Shown: piece after piece, positions 50,635 to 59,961 of the stretch
How the letters are laid out: each line of letters begins with the position of its first letter
Position numbering within the stretch: position 1 is the first letter of the stretch
From: JBAZLV01 sp964586075
GTDB taxonomy: Bacteria > Nitrospirota > UBA9217
DNA length: 64,000 nucleotides
Reading direction: 5' to 3'
Assembly (NCBI GenBank): GCA_964586075.1
Contig: CAZPGZ010000011.1
Location: forward strand, 1-64,000
Made by a program: the position numbers and the translations under genes
Notes under the pieces: generated by a model
The model's database searches: none
Seen by the model: only the letters and a program-made list of their open reading frames with translations
What the model was told of the DNA's origin: nothing

Positions 50635-52101
50635 TTATCCAATCCGTTTTCTGACGCTTGTGGGGGGGATTCTGAGCTCCTCCCGATATTTTGCCACTGT
50701 CCTTCTTGCGATGTCAATTCCCTGACTTTTGAGCGCATCGACAATTTGCTGATCTTTGAGCGGCGTGGATGGATTTTCTTCTTTAATCATTTTTTGAATA
50801 ACGTCTTTTACCGTCAGGGATGAGACTTCAGACCCGGAACCAGCCAGGAAGCCGGTTGTAAAAAAGTACTTCATCGGGAAAATTCCCTGCGGAGTATGCA
50901 TAAATTTATTTGTGGTGACTCTGCTGATTGTTGATTCGTGCATGCCGATATCTTCGGCCACGTTTTTCAACACCATGGGTTTCAACGAATTGATCCCCTG
51001 TTCGAGAAATTCCTGCTGAAATTTGACAATGCTTTCCGCAACTCTGAAAATTGTCTTGTTCCGCTGTTCCATTCCTTTTATAAGCCACTGTGCTGACCGC
51101 AGGCGCTCTTCGACGTATTCTTTGGTCGCTTTGTCTATGGTTTCATTATGATTCAGTAATTTTCTATAATAAGGATTGATACGCACCCGAGGCAATCCTT
51201 CGTCATTAAGCTGAACCACATAACGATCTTCAATTTTAATCACATAAACATCAGGTACCATATAATTCGTATCTGATGCCAGGTAAGGCCTGCCCGGCTT
51301 CGGTTCCAACTCCCGGATAATGATCTGGGAAGCTTCCATGACTTCTTGTGTCGTGATGTTCAGGATTTTTGCGATCTGCTGATATTTTCTTTTCTCGAGA
51401 TCGGAAAGATGTTCTTGAATGATTTTTTCAACCAAGGTGTCTTGAAGGCATAGTTGCCTTACCTGGATCAGCAAACATTCCCGCAGATCGCGCGCACCAA
51501 CACCCATTGGATCAAAACTCTGGATGAGCAACAACGCCCGCTCCATGTCCTGCACCGGCAAGCCGGACTGTTGCGCAAGTTCAGGGAGAGTCGCCCGCAG
51601 ATACCCGTCATCATCAAGGTTGCCGATGATCCATTCTCCGCCCTTCACCAAGCCGGGATGAGATGTTGTAAGATGAAGCTGCCAAAGAAGATGATCGCTC
51701 AGAGAAGGCAGACGTGTCAGTGTCTGGTCATATGAAGGAAGTTCTTTATCATCCGCTTCTAAGGGGCCATAATCGCGGCCATCTCCGAGTTCATTAAGAT
51801 ATTCATCCCACTGAGGACCGAGATCAATATCACTTTTGAACTCTTCATTTTCCTGCGTTTGTTGATTATTTTCAGGGGTAAGGGTTGAAATTTCCGAGTC
51901 CGGTGCAGATAAATCTTCTTCGTGAGAAGTTTCCTCAGCTGATTCAGAAGTCACTTCCTCGATGACTGGATTTTCAGTCAGTTCCTGCGAAACCGACTGG
52001 ACCAGTTCAAGCCGCGACAACTGCAGTAGCTTAATTGCTTGCTGAAGCTGAGGCGTCATAATCAGTTTTTGGTGTAGTTTTAACTCAAGTCGTGCTTCCA
52101 T
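50635..52101 (-). CDS. rpoN: RNA polymerase sigma-54 factor
   Basis: 488 residues from the ATG at 52101; a GTG at 52125 is possible. The Gln/Leu-rich activator region I (LELKLHQKLIMTPQLQQAIK) is followed by an acidic region II (~50-110), the core-binding domain, the HTH (MHESTISRVTTNKFMHTPQG) and the C-terminal RpoN box (IARRTVAKYREELRIPP). It needs AAA+ activators; the window contains only a frameshifted Fis-type HTH that may be a remnant of one. Confidence 0.96.
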   Translation of the reverse strand: MEARLELKLHQKLIMTPQLQQAIKLLQLSRLELVQSVSQELTENPVIEEVTSESAEETSHEEDLSAPDSEISTLTPENNQQTQENEEFKSDIDLGPQWDEYLNELGDGRDYGPLEADDKELPSYDQTLTRLPSLSDHLLWQLHLTTSHPGLVKGGEWIIGNLDDDGYLRATLPELAQQSGLPVQDMERALLLIQSFDPMGVGARDLRECLLIQVRQLCLQDTLVEKIIQEHLSDLEKRKYQQIAKILNITTQEVMEASQIIIRELEPKPGRPYLASDTNYMVPDVYVIKIEDRYVVQLNDEGLPRVRINPYYRKLLNHNETIDKATKEYVEERLRSAQWLIKGMEQRNKTIFRVAESIVKFQQEFLEQGINSLKPMVLKNVAEDIGMHESTISRVTTNKFMHTPQGIFPMKYFFTTGFLAGSGSEVSSLTVKDVIQKMIKEENPSTPLKDQQIVDALKSQGIDIARRTVAKYREELRIPPTSVRKRIG

Positions 52102-52218
52102 ATTCACCGGAGTGGCAGGGGCCACAACAAACCACGAAGAAATAACATGTTTTCTCGAATTATCGTTGATAGTTGAATACGGTCCCTGTGAACTTCATCT
52201 CCTCTTTCCTCAATATAA

Positions 52219-52941
52219 TTATAACCGAAAAGTCTCCCCAAGATAAAATTGGCGCACACGCGGGCTTGCAGTAATCTCAGCTGCAGTACCCGCTTCTATG
52301 ATTTTTCCATCAGTAATGATATATGCCCTGTCGGTGATAGCCAGTGTTTCCCTGACATTGTGGTCAGTGATCAGTATTCCTATCCCTTTGCTTTTTAAAA
52401 GAGAAATGATCCCCTGGATATCCTGGAGGGCAAGAGGATCAATGCCGGCAAACGGTTCGTCCAAAAGAATGAATTTTGGTGAAAGAGTAAGGGCTCGCGC
52501 TATTTCCACTCTCCGCCTTTCTCCTCCTGAAAGTGTGAATGCCCTGCTGTCAGCCAGATGTGCAATCCCCAACTCCGTCAGCAGCTGGTCGCACCGTTCC
52601 GCTCGTTCTGCCGACGAAAGGTTCATCGTTTCAAGAATTGCCAGTAAGTTTTCGGAGACAGTCAACTTCCTGAATACTGATGGTTCCTGCGGCAAATAGC
52701 CGATGCCGTTTTGTGCGCGCATATACATCGGCATTTTTGTAACATCGGTTCCGTCGAGAATCACCCTGCCCTGGTCTGGTCTAATCAGGCCTACAACCAT
52801 GTAGAAGGTAGTTGTTTTACCAGCTCCATTCGGACCGAGAAGTCCAACGACCTCTCCGTGCTTTACCTGCAGACTGACGCCCTTTACAATTTTTCTTCCG
52901 CGGTAACTTTTTTCTAGTTTTTTCGCCTCAAGCGCTTGCAT
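52219..52941 (-). CDS. lptB: LPS export ABC ATPase LptB
   Basis: 240 residues. Walker A GPNGAGKTT, the Q-loop region YLPQEPSVFRKLTV, the signature LSGGERRRVEIARAL and Walker B FILLDEPFAGIDP are present. It drives lipopolysaccharide extraction from the inner membrane. The gene order lptC-lptA-lptB-rpoN is common in Gram-negatives. Its partners LptF/G are not in the window. Confidence 0.96.
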   Translation of the reverse strand: MQALEAKKLEKSYRGRKIVKGVSLQVKHGEVVGLLGPNGAGKTTTFYMVVGLIRPDQGRVILDGTDVTKMPMYMRAQNGIGYLPQEPSVFRKLTVSENLLAILETMNLSSAERAERCDQLLTELGIAHLADSRAFTLSGGERRRVEIARALTLSPKFILLDEPFAGIDPLALQDIQGIISLLKSKGIGILITDHNVRETLAITDRAYIITDGKIIEAGTAAEITASPRVRQFYLGETFRL

Positions 52942-52949
52942 GATGTCCT

Positions 52950-53459
52950 TTATTTTTTATCTTTTTTTACGGAATCCTGTTTTTGCTGGTTGTTCTGATA
53001 AAACAATATTTTTCCGCCTTCGACGACACTTCGCTCATCATGCAAGAAGAGCGTTATTGTTTCTCCGTCAAGCTGGTTTTCATTTTCTACAATACGGGCG
53101 TCACCGGTAAGAACGATTTTTTCCTCTCGGCTGTAATAGAAAGCCTTATTTGAAAACGCTGTCCTGCCTTCTTTCCGGACTACGACATTTCCATATGCGT
53201 CAATCTCTCTGATGACTTTTGTTTTCACATCATAAAAAACAGTCATAGAATCTGAAGTAAGAGTCATCCCGCTTTTTTTAAGGACCACATTTCCTGCAAA
53301 GGTTACCGTATCACCAAACTTATCGGCCTCCATGGTGTTTGAGGTGATAACAAGCGGTTCCCGGTCTCTTTTATCAAGCCGGGCAGCATGGCAAATTGCT
53401 GCAACCAGAAAAAAAGAGGCCAGAAAAAACAGGCTATTCCTGAAGCACTGCTTTAACAT
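52950..53459 (-). CDS. lptA: periplasmic LPS-transport protein LptA
   Basis: 169 residues with an N-terminal signal segment (NSLFFLASFFLVAAICHA) and an OstA/LptA beta-jellyroll: PLVITSNTMEADKFGDTVTF, GNVVLKKSGMTLTSDSMTVF, TAFSNKAFYYSREEKIVLTG. It forms the periplasmic bridge for LPS. It overlaps lptC by 26 bases. Confidence 0.92.
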   Translation of the reverse strand: MLKQCFRNSLFFLASFFLVAAICHAARLDKRDREPLVITSNTMEADKFGDTVTFAGNVVLKKSGMTLTSDSMTVFYDVKTKVIREIDAYGNVVVRKEGRTAFSNKAFYYSREEKIVLTGDARIVENENQLDGETITLFLHDERSVVEGGKILFYQNNQQKQDSVKKDKK

Positions 53460-54006
53460 TATTTTTCACCAGCACCGTACGCATATCCACATCAGCAGAA
53501 ATGCCTACGCCTTCAAGATATATTTCTTTACCAAGCAGTTTGAATGGATCGCGGGTCCAAACAACACGTTCACCTGCTTTCCATGAAAGTGAATTTGTTG
53601 TCAGCAGATAGCCATCGCTTGTCGCCACCCTGACCTCACGTACCCCACGGTGGATTGAAGCATCCCCATTGATTGTGTCCATCGTTCCTACTTCGCCAAG
53701 GAGTGTTGCTTCTTTTTTATCTTTTGCAGTACTGGTAAATATAATTTCAACGTCCTTTAACACTGCCTCTTTATTCTCATACAGGTCAGCGTTTTTTGCA
53801 TTCATTCTCCAAGCAACGGTTCCATTTTCCGACCGAATGAACTTAAAACCTTCCATACTTATCAGCAATCTCTCGTCCGAAGAGGGACGAAACAAGGAAG
53901 GCATGGTAATATTCGCGCTTTTTATCAGGAAAAAACCACCGGAAATAGCCGCTGCAAGGATAATAAAAGCTGTGAAGAGTTTGAAAAATTTTGGAATAAC
54001 CATCAT
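53434..54006 (-). CDS. lptC: LPS export protein LptC
   Basis: 190 residues: one N-terminal membrane anchor (FKLFTAFIILAAAISGGFFL), then a periplasmic jellyroll with MEGFKFIRSENGTVAWRMNA and DLYENKEAVLKDVEIIF. It docks LPS between LptB2FG and LptA. It heads the minus-strand operon; kdsC/kdsD-type genes often found upstream are absent. Confidence 0.88.
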   Translation of the reverse strand: MMVIPKFFKLFTAFIILAAAISGGFFLIKSANITMPSLFRPSSDERLLISMEGFKFIRSENGTVAWRMNAKNADLYENKEAVLKDVEIIFTSTAKDKKEATLLGEVGTMDTINGDASIHRGVREVRVATSDGYLLTTNSLSWKAGERVVWTRDPFKLLGKEIYLEGVGISADVDMRTVLVKNNVKAVLQE

Positions 54007-54140
54007 ACATTCTAGAGATTAAGGCACATAATATGAAAATATCACTACTGTATGCATAATTTATACCATAGCCTAAACTTTCTGTAAAGGCAAAAATTGA
54101 CAGGAATAAATTGCTTGTCTGAAAAAATAAAACGATTGTG

Positions 54141-55391
54141 TTATTGACTTTCCAATCGCGCTTTAAGAGAAGCAAGTTCTTGTTCTTTTTCGCTCAATAG
54201 CTGTTCAAGACGGGTCTCAATTGATATATCACGCATAACAAACTGTATAAACTGTTTTCCCATAAAAGCAAGTTTTACTGCATGTACCTCAACCGGCGTA
54301 GCTGAACCGTCAGCACTGCGAAGTTTTGCCTGTTTGAGCGATGCTTTCCCTTTCGCAGACTCTGTAACAGCGTCCTCGAGTCGGAACGATTCCCAAAAAA
54401 GTTCAAATATTGTTTTGTGCAAAAGATCATATTTTGACTGACCGGTCAGACGGGCAGCCTCGTCGTTCGCAAAAATTATGTCGCCGTTTTGAGCAAGCAT
54501 AAAAATAGATTCCTGCGCATTTTCAACAAGTTTTCTATATCGTTCCTCTGACGCCTTGAGCTCTTCTGTCTTCTCGGAAACCCATTGTTCAAGTTCCATG
54601 TTCATTTTCTGCAGTTCGATTTGCATTTGTTCATTTTGTATCGTTGCTGAAATTATGCCTGAAAGGGTCGTGAAAAAATTTATCTCTTCATCTAAAAAAA
54701 CTTTTGGTTTGCGATAGAAGACTTCCATCAGCCCTACAAGAGCGCCATTTGAATATACATAAAGCGGTAAACAATAAACAGATGCATACTCCGCAAGCGT
54801 CAAGCCTGACGGTTCTTGATACCGTATGTCCGCATGAAAATCTTTCAACATGACAGGTTCGAGTCTTCTGCCGGACCATCCTTCAATACCTTCGCCAAGC
54901 GGGATATGAACTTTTCCGACTGAACTTTCCTGTACAGCGTTGGTTGCTGCAAGGAAAAGTTCATCTTTTTTTGAATCATAGAGATAGATAAGGCATGCAT
55001 TTGCTTCCATTACCCGAGCAGTGATATCGGCTACATCTTTGAGTCGATCGGCGAATAATCGGGGAGAATTTGCGGCATAATTGACATCATAAATGCCTAG
55101 AAACTTGATAAAAAGATCATCTTTTGTATCAAGCAACTCTTCCTGCTTCAGATGCAGCTCAAGATTGGCATCCTCAAGCCGGCGATAGTAGGGTGAAATA
55201 GACCATTTATAGAGTAAAAATGACACGGCAGGAACCAGAAGGAAAAGGACGCAGAAAAACAGCAGACCGTTTTTTTTATCATATGAAAATGAGAAGCCAG
55301 AATAAACGCCGACAGCAGCCGATGCGAACAGCACAAGCGCTATAATAAAAATCAGGAAACCCTTTCTGTGCATAAAATCATCCTGTTTCAT
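54141..55391 (-). CDS. membrane-bound GAF-PAS sensor without an output domain
   Basis: 416 residues from the ATG at 55391, which has GGAGG eight bases upstream. Two membrane helices (FLIFIIALVLFASAAVGVYS and a second at ~40-60), a short coiled coil, a GAF domain (~100-260: DVADITARVMEANACLIYLY; IPLGEGIEGWSGRRLEPVML), a coiled coil, a PAS domain (~280-390: KLVENAQESIFMLAQNGDII; VMRDISIETRLEQLLSEKEQ) and a final coiled coil. No kinase, GGDEF, EAL or HTH follows. It probably signals by binding partners, or its output domain has been lost. It lies upstream of lptC but is separated from it by 134 bp. Confidence 0.8.
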   Translation of the reverse strand: MKQDDFMHRKGFLIFIIALVLFASAAVGVYSGFSFSYDKKNGLLFFCVLFLLVPAVSFLLYKWSISPYYRRLEDANLELHLKQEELLDTKDDLFIKFLGIYDVNYAANSPRLFADRLKDVADITARVMEANACLIYLYDSKKDELFLAATNAVQESSVGKVHIPLGEGIEGWSGRRLEPVMLKDFHADIRYQEPSGLTLAEYASVYCLPLYVYSNGALVGLMEVFYRKPKVFLDEEINFFTTLSGIISATIQNEQMQIELQKMNMELEQWVSEKTEELKASEERYRKLVENAQESIFMLAQNGDIIFANDEAARLTGQSKYDLLHKTIFELFWESFRLEDAVTESAKGKASLKQAKLRSADGSATPVEVHAVKLAFMGKQFIQFVMRDISIETRLEQLLSEKEQELASLKARLESQ

Positions 55392-55469
55392 ATCCAGCCC
55401 CTCCCCAACTGACAATCTGTAGCATGTATTGAAGGTGAAAGGTTTTATATATTTCTTCTTTGTAAAAAA

Positions 55470-56318
55470 TTATGTGTCAGCGGATTGTATGGTACTAATA
55501 CGTTTTAGCAAATCGTTTACAGCCTGGTCCATATGAGATGGTATACCGATTTGCACACCATGTTTTTTCAATTGAATAAAAAGTTCCACAAGAGGCGGCG
55601 GTTCAATATTCGACATTTTCAGCTCATCGACTTTCATAAAAATCTCAGTAGGAGTTCCTGCCGTTACCACCCCACGGCCTGTTGCCAGTACATATACACG
55701 ATCGGCAAAAGCGGTCACGAGATTAAGATCATGCGTAGACATAATTATTGTCATGCCTTCGCGATTGTATTTATTTAAAAGCGCCACGAGTTCGGAACGG
55801 GAACGCGAATCCAACCCTTCAAACGGCTCATCAAGGATCAAGAGCTCAGGGTTCATGACCAAGGCGCCTGCAAGAGCAACTTTTCTTTTCTCACCTCCGG
55901 ACAGATAATGGCATATCTTTTCATCCAGATGCTGAATACCTAGCGAACTCATGACCTGGTCCACCCTGCGATCTATTTCATCCTTCTGATAGCCGTAATT
56001 TCGCGGTGAAAAAGAGATGTCATCCCTGACCGTTGGAGAGAGGATCTGATCATCAACATTTTGAAGCAAAACGCCGAGTCGCTCCCGGATGGCATCGTAT
56101 TGTTTCGCGGGATTCTTGCCGAATACAAGCACGCGGCCTTCATTCGGCGAGAGGAGACCCAGTATATGATACAACAGGGTCGTTTTGCCGGAGCCATTTC
56201 CGCCGAGAATCACCACTCGTTCTCCCCTGTTCACGACAAAATCCAGGCCGCACATCTGGATTTCCGTGGAATCAGGGTATACATGCTTTAGACAACTTAC
56301 GTTTACGATAGTTTCCAT
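55470..56318 (-). CDS. cbiO: energy-coupling factor ABC ATPase (CbiO type)
   Basis: 282 residues. Walker A GGNGSGKTT, the Q-loop VLLQNVDDQILSPTVRDDIS, the signature YLSGGEKRKVALAGAL and Walker B LLILDEPFEGLDS are in place. The C-terminus is extended as in CbiO. It powers cobalt or nickel import with CbiQ and CbiM, 43 bp upstream. Confidence 0.93.
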   Translation of the reverse strand: METIVNVSCLKHVYPDSTEIQMCGLDFVVNRGERVVILGGNGSGKTTLLYHILGLLSPNEGRVLVFGKNPAKQYDAIRERLGVLLQNVDDQILSPTVRDDISFSPRNYGYQKDEIDRRVDQVMSSLGIQHLDEKICHYLSGGEKRKVALAGALVMNPELLILDEPFEGLDSRSRSELVALLNKYNREGMTIIMSTHDLNLVTAFADRVYVLATGRGVVTAGTPTEIFMKVDELKMSNIEPPPLVELFIQLKKHGVQIGIPSHMDQAVNDLLKRISTIQSADT

Positions 56319-56361
56319 AAAAGCTTTCGTGTGGCATCAATCTTTCTTTTTGACTTTTCCT

Positions 56362-57063
56362 CTAATTCCACAGCAATACGAATACAAGCACGGATATTCC
56401 CGTCGCAACGGGAAGCCAGTCCTGGTTTTGTAATCGCACTTCACTTTTTTCCACCATACTGCCATTATAACCTCGAACCATCATGACGGCATACAGGCGT
56501 GATGCATGTTCGACCGCCCGGATCAGCAGCATCCCTATTCCTCTTGATATGTTTCTGCTATTTTTTATAAGACTGCCGGGAGAAAAACCGCCGCGCAAAC
56601 GTATTGCCGTTGCAAAACTGTCCATCATATCGAATAAGATAAACAATGAACGATACGTCATAAATAAAGCTGCCGCTAAGGCCTCAGGAAGAACCGTACT
56701 CATGAGGGCAAAAATTCTGGGATATGGCGTGGTTATTATAAAAATCAACATGGCAAATGCGGGAGTAATTGCTTTGACGACAAAAAGCAACAAAATGCTT
56801 TTTTCTCCGATGCTGAATCCGTAAAGCAAAGCAAAAATCGCCGCATACCAGGAAAGAATTGCGATCCGGAACCAGGGAAGACCTGTTACAGCAGCCACTG
56901 CAAGGAGCAAACAATAACCAGTCAAAAGCGGATAAGGAGTACGGGACAGGACTGCAGCAGCCACCACAAGCAGGAGAAGGCCTGCTTTAGAACCGGTGGA
57001 TGCTTTATGGAAAGGGCTTTTGCCGCGTGCCGCCCACTGGTCGATTCTCGCTACATCAATCAA
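56362..57063 (-). CDS. cbiQ: ECF transporter transmembrane component (CbiQ type)
   Basis: 233 residues with several membrane segments and the ECF T-component motif, read here as ATAIRLRGGF followed by RAVEHASRLYAVMMVRGYNG. Both Ala-Arg-Gly coupling helices are recognisable. It links CbiM to CbiO. Confidence 0.9.
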   Translation of the reverse strand: MIDVARIDQWAARGKSPFHKASTGSKAGLLLLVVAAAVLSRTPYPLLTGYCLLLAVAAVTGLPWFRIAILSWYAAIFALLYGFSIGEKSILLLFVVKAITPAFAMLIFIITTPYPRIFALMSTVLPEALAAALFMTYRSLFILFDMMDSFATAIRLRGGFSPGSLIKNSRNISRGIGMLLIRAVEHASRLYAVMMVRGYNGSMVEKSEVRLQNQDWLPVATGISVLVFVLLWN

Positions 57064-57081
57064 AGAATTCTCCGCAAAAAA

Positions 57082-57768
57082 TCACCGTTCTTTATGCAGC
57101 ACATGATTTAGCAGATCAGGTTTGACCTGAGCTATAAAACGAACCACCGTGCCGGTAATGAATGCTTCAATAAGCCAGCCGACCGCCCCGAGGGACAATA
57201 TCATGATTGCAAACCTTGTTATCGTTGTCGTAGTTTCATGCATATGTTCGGTTACATGTTCTGCTCCGTGCCGTGCAAATTCGGGATCAATGTTTGAAAT
57301 TGCAACAATCCCGATCAAAGTCAAAGTGGTTATGAACAAAGTCAGTATTGTTGCAGCTGCAGCACTCCAAAAAACCGGAAACCGTTTTTTCAAAAGAAAA
57401 AAAATGGTATGTCCCAGAACTGTTTCAGAACCAAGGAGTATCGTGTTCAGCCCAATCACGGTGATTCCCCCATGCCCCATCAAGGCAAGGATCAGATTGG
57501 TAATAAATGCGGCAAGAAAACCAGCCGCTGGCCCCAAAAGAATTCCGGCAACGACAGAAAGGTTAATATGATATGCAAGAGGCAGGATTTCCAAGCTCAT
57601 TGCAATGAGCATAACAGCGCTTACGGCGCCGAGAAGCGGAATCGTTTTTCTCAGATTCAAGGTCTTGAGTCTGGAAAGACAGAACCAGATAATGCCGGAC
57701 ATAGCAACCAAGCCGGCTATCCAGAGCCAAACCGGAAGAATCCCGTCCGGGATGTGCATATGAGTCAT
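57082..57768 (-). CDS. cbiM: ECF cobalt/nickel substrate-binding membrane protein (CbiM type)
   Basis: 228 residues with six to seven membrane segments. The MHIPDGILP N-terminus holds the His that coordinates the metal in this family. A good ribosome site (GGGAG) serves the ATG at 57768, giving a three-residue leader (MTH) before MHIPDG; starting at the second Met (57759) would place His at position 2 as in studied members. GHGGITVIGLNTILLGSETV is also typical. A His/Glu-rich loop (HGAEHVTEHMHE) suggests Ni2+ or Co2+. No CbiN gene follows. Confidence 0.88.
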   Translation of the reverse strand: MTHMHIPDGILPVWLWIAGLVAMSGIIWFCLSRLKTLNLRKTIPLLGAVSAVMLIAMSLEILPLAYHINLSVVAGILLGPAAGFLAAFITNLILALMGHGGITVIGLNTILLGSETVLGHTIFFLLKKRFPVFWSAAAATILTLFITTLTLIGIVAISNIDPEFARHGAEHVTEHMHETTTTITRFAIMILSLGAVGWLIEAFITGTVVRFIAQVKPDLLNHVLHKER

Positions 57769-57801
57769 TTTTGTTCGCTCCCTGCGTCCGGTTTATGGTT
57801 A

Positions 57802-58200
57802 TCATCTCCGACTGGTGTCATTATCCCGATTCGCTTTCCTGATTATAAGGACCTTACCGTTGCCGCCGATAAAAATGTTCAATACCCAGCTTATCAGGCT
57901 TATCACGAGAGCGCCTAAAAAAGCAGCACTGAAGGATTCGATGAAGAAACCGGGCACAACGTATGCTACAAGCTCCAGCATTGCTGCATTAATGATGAGG
58001 GTGAACAATCCGAGCGTCAGGACATTAATGGGAAGTGTGAGAACAAGCACTACGGGCCTTATTATCGCGTTGACAACCCCCAGAATCCCGGTGGCAACTA
58101 TACCCATAGCCATGCTCTCAATTCGTATCCCCGGGATCAATGAACCGGCAATAATAAGCGCCAGAAGATTAACCGCCCAGCGCAGGAAAAAACCTACCAT
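57802..58200 (-). CDS. phage holin-family / four-helix membrane protein (DUF360-like)
   Basis: 132 residues with four membrane segments and the family motif GVVNAIIRPVVLVLTLPINV. Despite the family's name there is no lysis context; such proteins are common chromosomal membrane proteins of unknown role. It heads the cbiMQO transcript (34-bp gap to cbiM) and has its own promoter at 58216-58244. Confidence 0.85.
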   Translation of the reverse strand: MVGFFLRWAVNLLALIIAGSLIPGIRIESMAMGIVATGILGVVNAIIRPVVLVLTLPINVLTLGLFTLIINAAMLELVAYVVPGFFIESFSAAFLGALVISLISWVLNIFIGGNGKVLIIRKANRDNDTSRR

Positions 58201-58215
58201 ATTGTCTCCTAAAAA

Positions 58216-58244
58216 ATACTATCATACTTTATGGGCATTTGCAA
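58216..58244 (-). promoter_or_regulatory. promoter of the holin-like/cbiMQO operon
   Basis: On the minus strand TTGCAA (58239-58244), a 17-bp spacer and TAGTAT (58216-58221), with TAGGAG as ribosome site just before the gene. The leader is short; there is no cobalamin riboswitch between promoter and first gene. Confidence 0.6.
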
Positions 58245-58346
58245 CCAGTGCCTGCCAGCGCAGAAGTCGGGAAATTACGGAGAAATATGGTCAATAACAA
58301 TAGCGGTGAGAAATTATAGAAAGCAAGGTTTTTTTGATAAAAAGAA

Positions 58347-59267
58347 CTATGCCGCGTTCGGCCCCCTGTCCGTACAATCATTTTTGTTACAGACATCACA
58401 CGTTCCGTCACAGGGTTCAATATGAACAAGCACATTGCTCTGGGCAAGACGCTCCTTGATCATTGCGGTAATTTCGTCGGCAAGCCCATGTGACAATGCG
58501 ACCGTTTGAGTTTTCGGCACGACCAGATGCATATCGATGTGTCGCTCCGAACCCGCTTTTCTGGTCCTGAGTTTATGATATTCAACGATTTCTTTTGAAT
58601 AGAGTCCCAGGACCTCATGAATGATCTTTTCTTCTTCCTCCGGCAGACTGATGTCCAGAATATGCATGAAGGCGTTTTTGGTGAGATCATAGGCTGCTTT
58701 AAAAATAAGAAGAGCAACCCCGATGGCAATGACCGGATCAAGAATGGATAGACCGGTAAAATGAATTGCTATCAGCCCGGCGAAAACGCCGGCGGATGTA
58801 TAAACGTCCGTACGCAAATGAAGGGCATCAGCTTCCAATGCGACAGAGTCGGTTTTTTTTGCAACATTTAGAAGGTAGGAGGAGATAAACCAGTTGGTTA
58901 CAGCCGACAAAGCCATGACTGCGGCACCGGCTCCGAGCGCCTCAATGGTAATATGCTCAGAACTCAGTTTTTTCAGGGCCTCGATGACAATGTAAATGCC
59001 CGCCGCAAAAATAAGTACGGCCTCAACAGTTCCAGAAACATTCTCAATTTTTCCATGCCCATACCGGTGTTTTGTGTCAGCCGGCTTAGCGGATTCCCGA
59101 ACCGAGAAGTACGCAATGACAGCTGCAAGCAAATCAATGCCGGAATGTACCGCTTCTGAAATCACACTCACGGACTGCATGATAATTCCGACAAAAAGCT
59201 TGAGAACTACAAGAACACAGTTCGACAGAATTGAAAAACGTGCGGCTTTGACTTTCTGATTTGTCAC
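58347..59267 (-). CDS. cation diffusion facilitator (CDF) metal exporter
   Basis: 306 residues from a GTG. Six membrane segments with the two metal-site motifs: VISEAVHSGIDLLAAVIAYF and SVALEADALHLRTDVYTSAG, each HxxxD. The cytoplasmic C-terminal domain (HKLRTRKAGSERHIDMHLVV) ends in a Cys-rich, possibly metal-binding tail (CDGTCDVCNKNDC). It exports Zn2+, Co2+, Ni2+ or Fe2+. It is next to a Co/Ni importer operon, so the two could balance the same metal. Confidence 0.93.
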   Translation of the reverse strand: MTNQKVKAARFSILSNCVLVVLKLFVGIIMQSVSVISEAVHSGIDLLAAVIAYFSVRESAKPADTKHRYGHGKIENVSGTVEAVLIFAAGIYIVIEALKKLSSEHITIEALGAGAAVMALSAVTNWFISSYLLNVAKKTDSVALEADALHLRTDVYTSAGVFAGLIAIHFTGLSILDPVIAIGVALLIFKAAYDLTKNAFMHILDISLPEEEEKIIHEVLGLYSKEIVEYHKLRTRKAGSERHIDMHLVVPKTQTVALSHGLADEITAMIKERLAQSNVLVHIEPCDGTCDVCNKNDCTDRGPNAA

Positions 59268-59285
59268 AACGCTGGCTCCCTCTGA

Positions 59286-59861
59286 TCAACTATTGATTTT
59301 TTTAAGAAGCCACGCCATGTTTTTTCCAAGGTTTTTCATGGTTTGAACACCTTCTATATCGCTGTTTACTTCTCCCGGTTCCCGGCCGATACCGAGGTTC
59401 CAATAGCTGGATCCGGGAACAATCATCTGGCTGATAAAAAAGAAAAAATTCAATGAATCAAATACATGGGTAGCGCCAGCACGACGCACCGCTACAACTC
59501 CTGCGCCTACCTTCCGCTTCAGGAGGTCGCCGTTTACACGCGCAACCATACCGCTTCGTTCTATGAGAGCTTTCATACCCGCGGTCAGATCCGCAAAATA
59601 CGTTGGCGAACCGAGCAAAATACCGTCAGCTTCCAGCATCTTTTGTATGCAGTCGTTCACAACATCATTGTCTACAGCGCATCTTTTGTCTTTTCTTTCG
59701 AGACATTTGTAGCATGCGATGCATCCAGAAATTTTTTTTCCGGCCAGAGAATACAGCTCGGTTTCGATCCCCTCTGTTTTTAATTCTTCGAGTACAATAT
59801 TTAGCAATATGGATGTGTTTCCTTCTTTTCGTGCACTGCCGTTAAAAGCGATAACTTTCAT
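59286..59861 (-). CDS. flavodoxin-like NAD(P)H-dependent oxidoreductase
   Basis: 191 residues from the ATG at 59861 (AGAGG upstream); the frame adds six codons before it. KVIAFNGSARKEGNTSILL is the FMN phosphate loop of the NADPH-dependent FMN reductase / iron-sulfur flavoprotein group; GCIACYKCLERKDKRC adds a Cys cluster, which may bind Fe-S or be redox active, and GSPTYFADLTAGMKALIERS follows. It lies 18 bp after the CDF gene. Confidence 0.88.
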   Translation of the reverse strand: MKVIAFNGSARKEGNTSILLNIVLEELKTEGIETELYSLAGKKISGCIACYKCLERKDKRCAVDNDVVNDCIQKMLEADGILLGSPTYFADLTAGMKALIERSGMVARVNGDLLKRKVGAGVVAVRRAGATHVFDSLNFFFFISQMIVPGSSYWNLGIGREPGEVNSDIEGVQTMKNLGKNMAWLLKKINS

Positions 59862-59961
59862 TAGCACCTCTCTTTCCACAAAATAATATTGTATATTGAT
59901 TTGATATTTTTTTCAATGGAGGAAAAAACAAAAAAATTTGGCAGGCATGCCAAGAAAGTTT

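Noticed and set aside
58201..58346. Cobalamin riboswitch before the cbiMQO operon
   Set aside because: The promoter sits immediately upstream of the first gene, leaving no room for a riboswitch.
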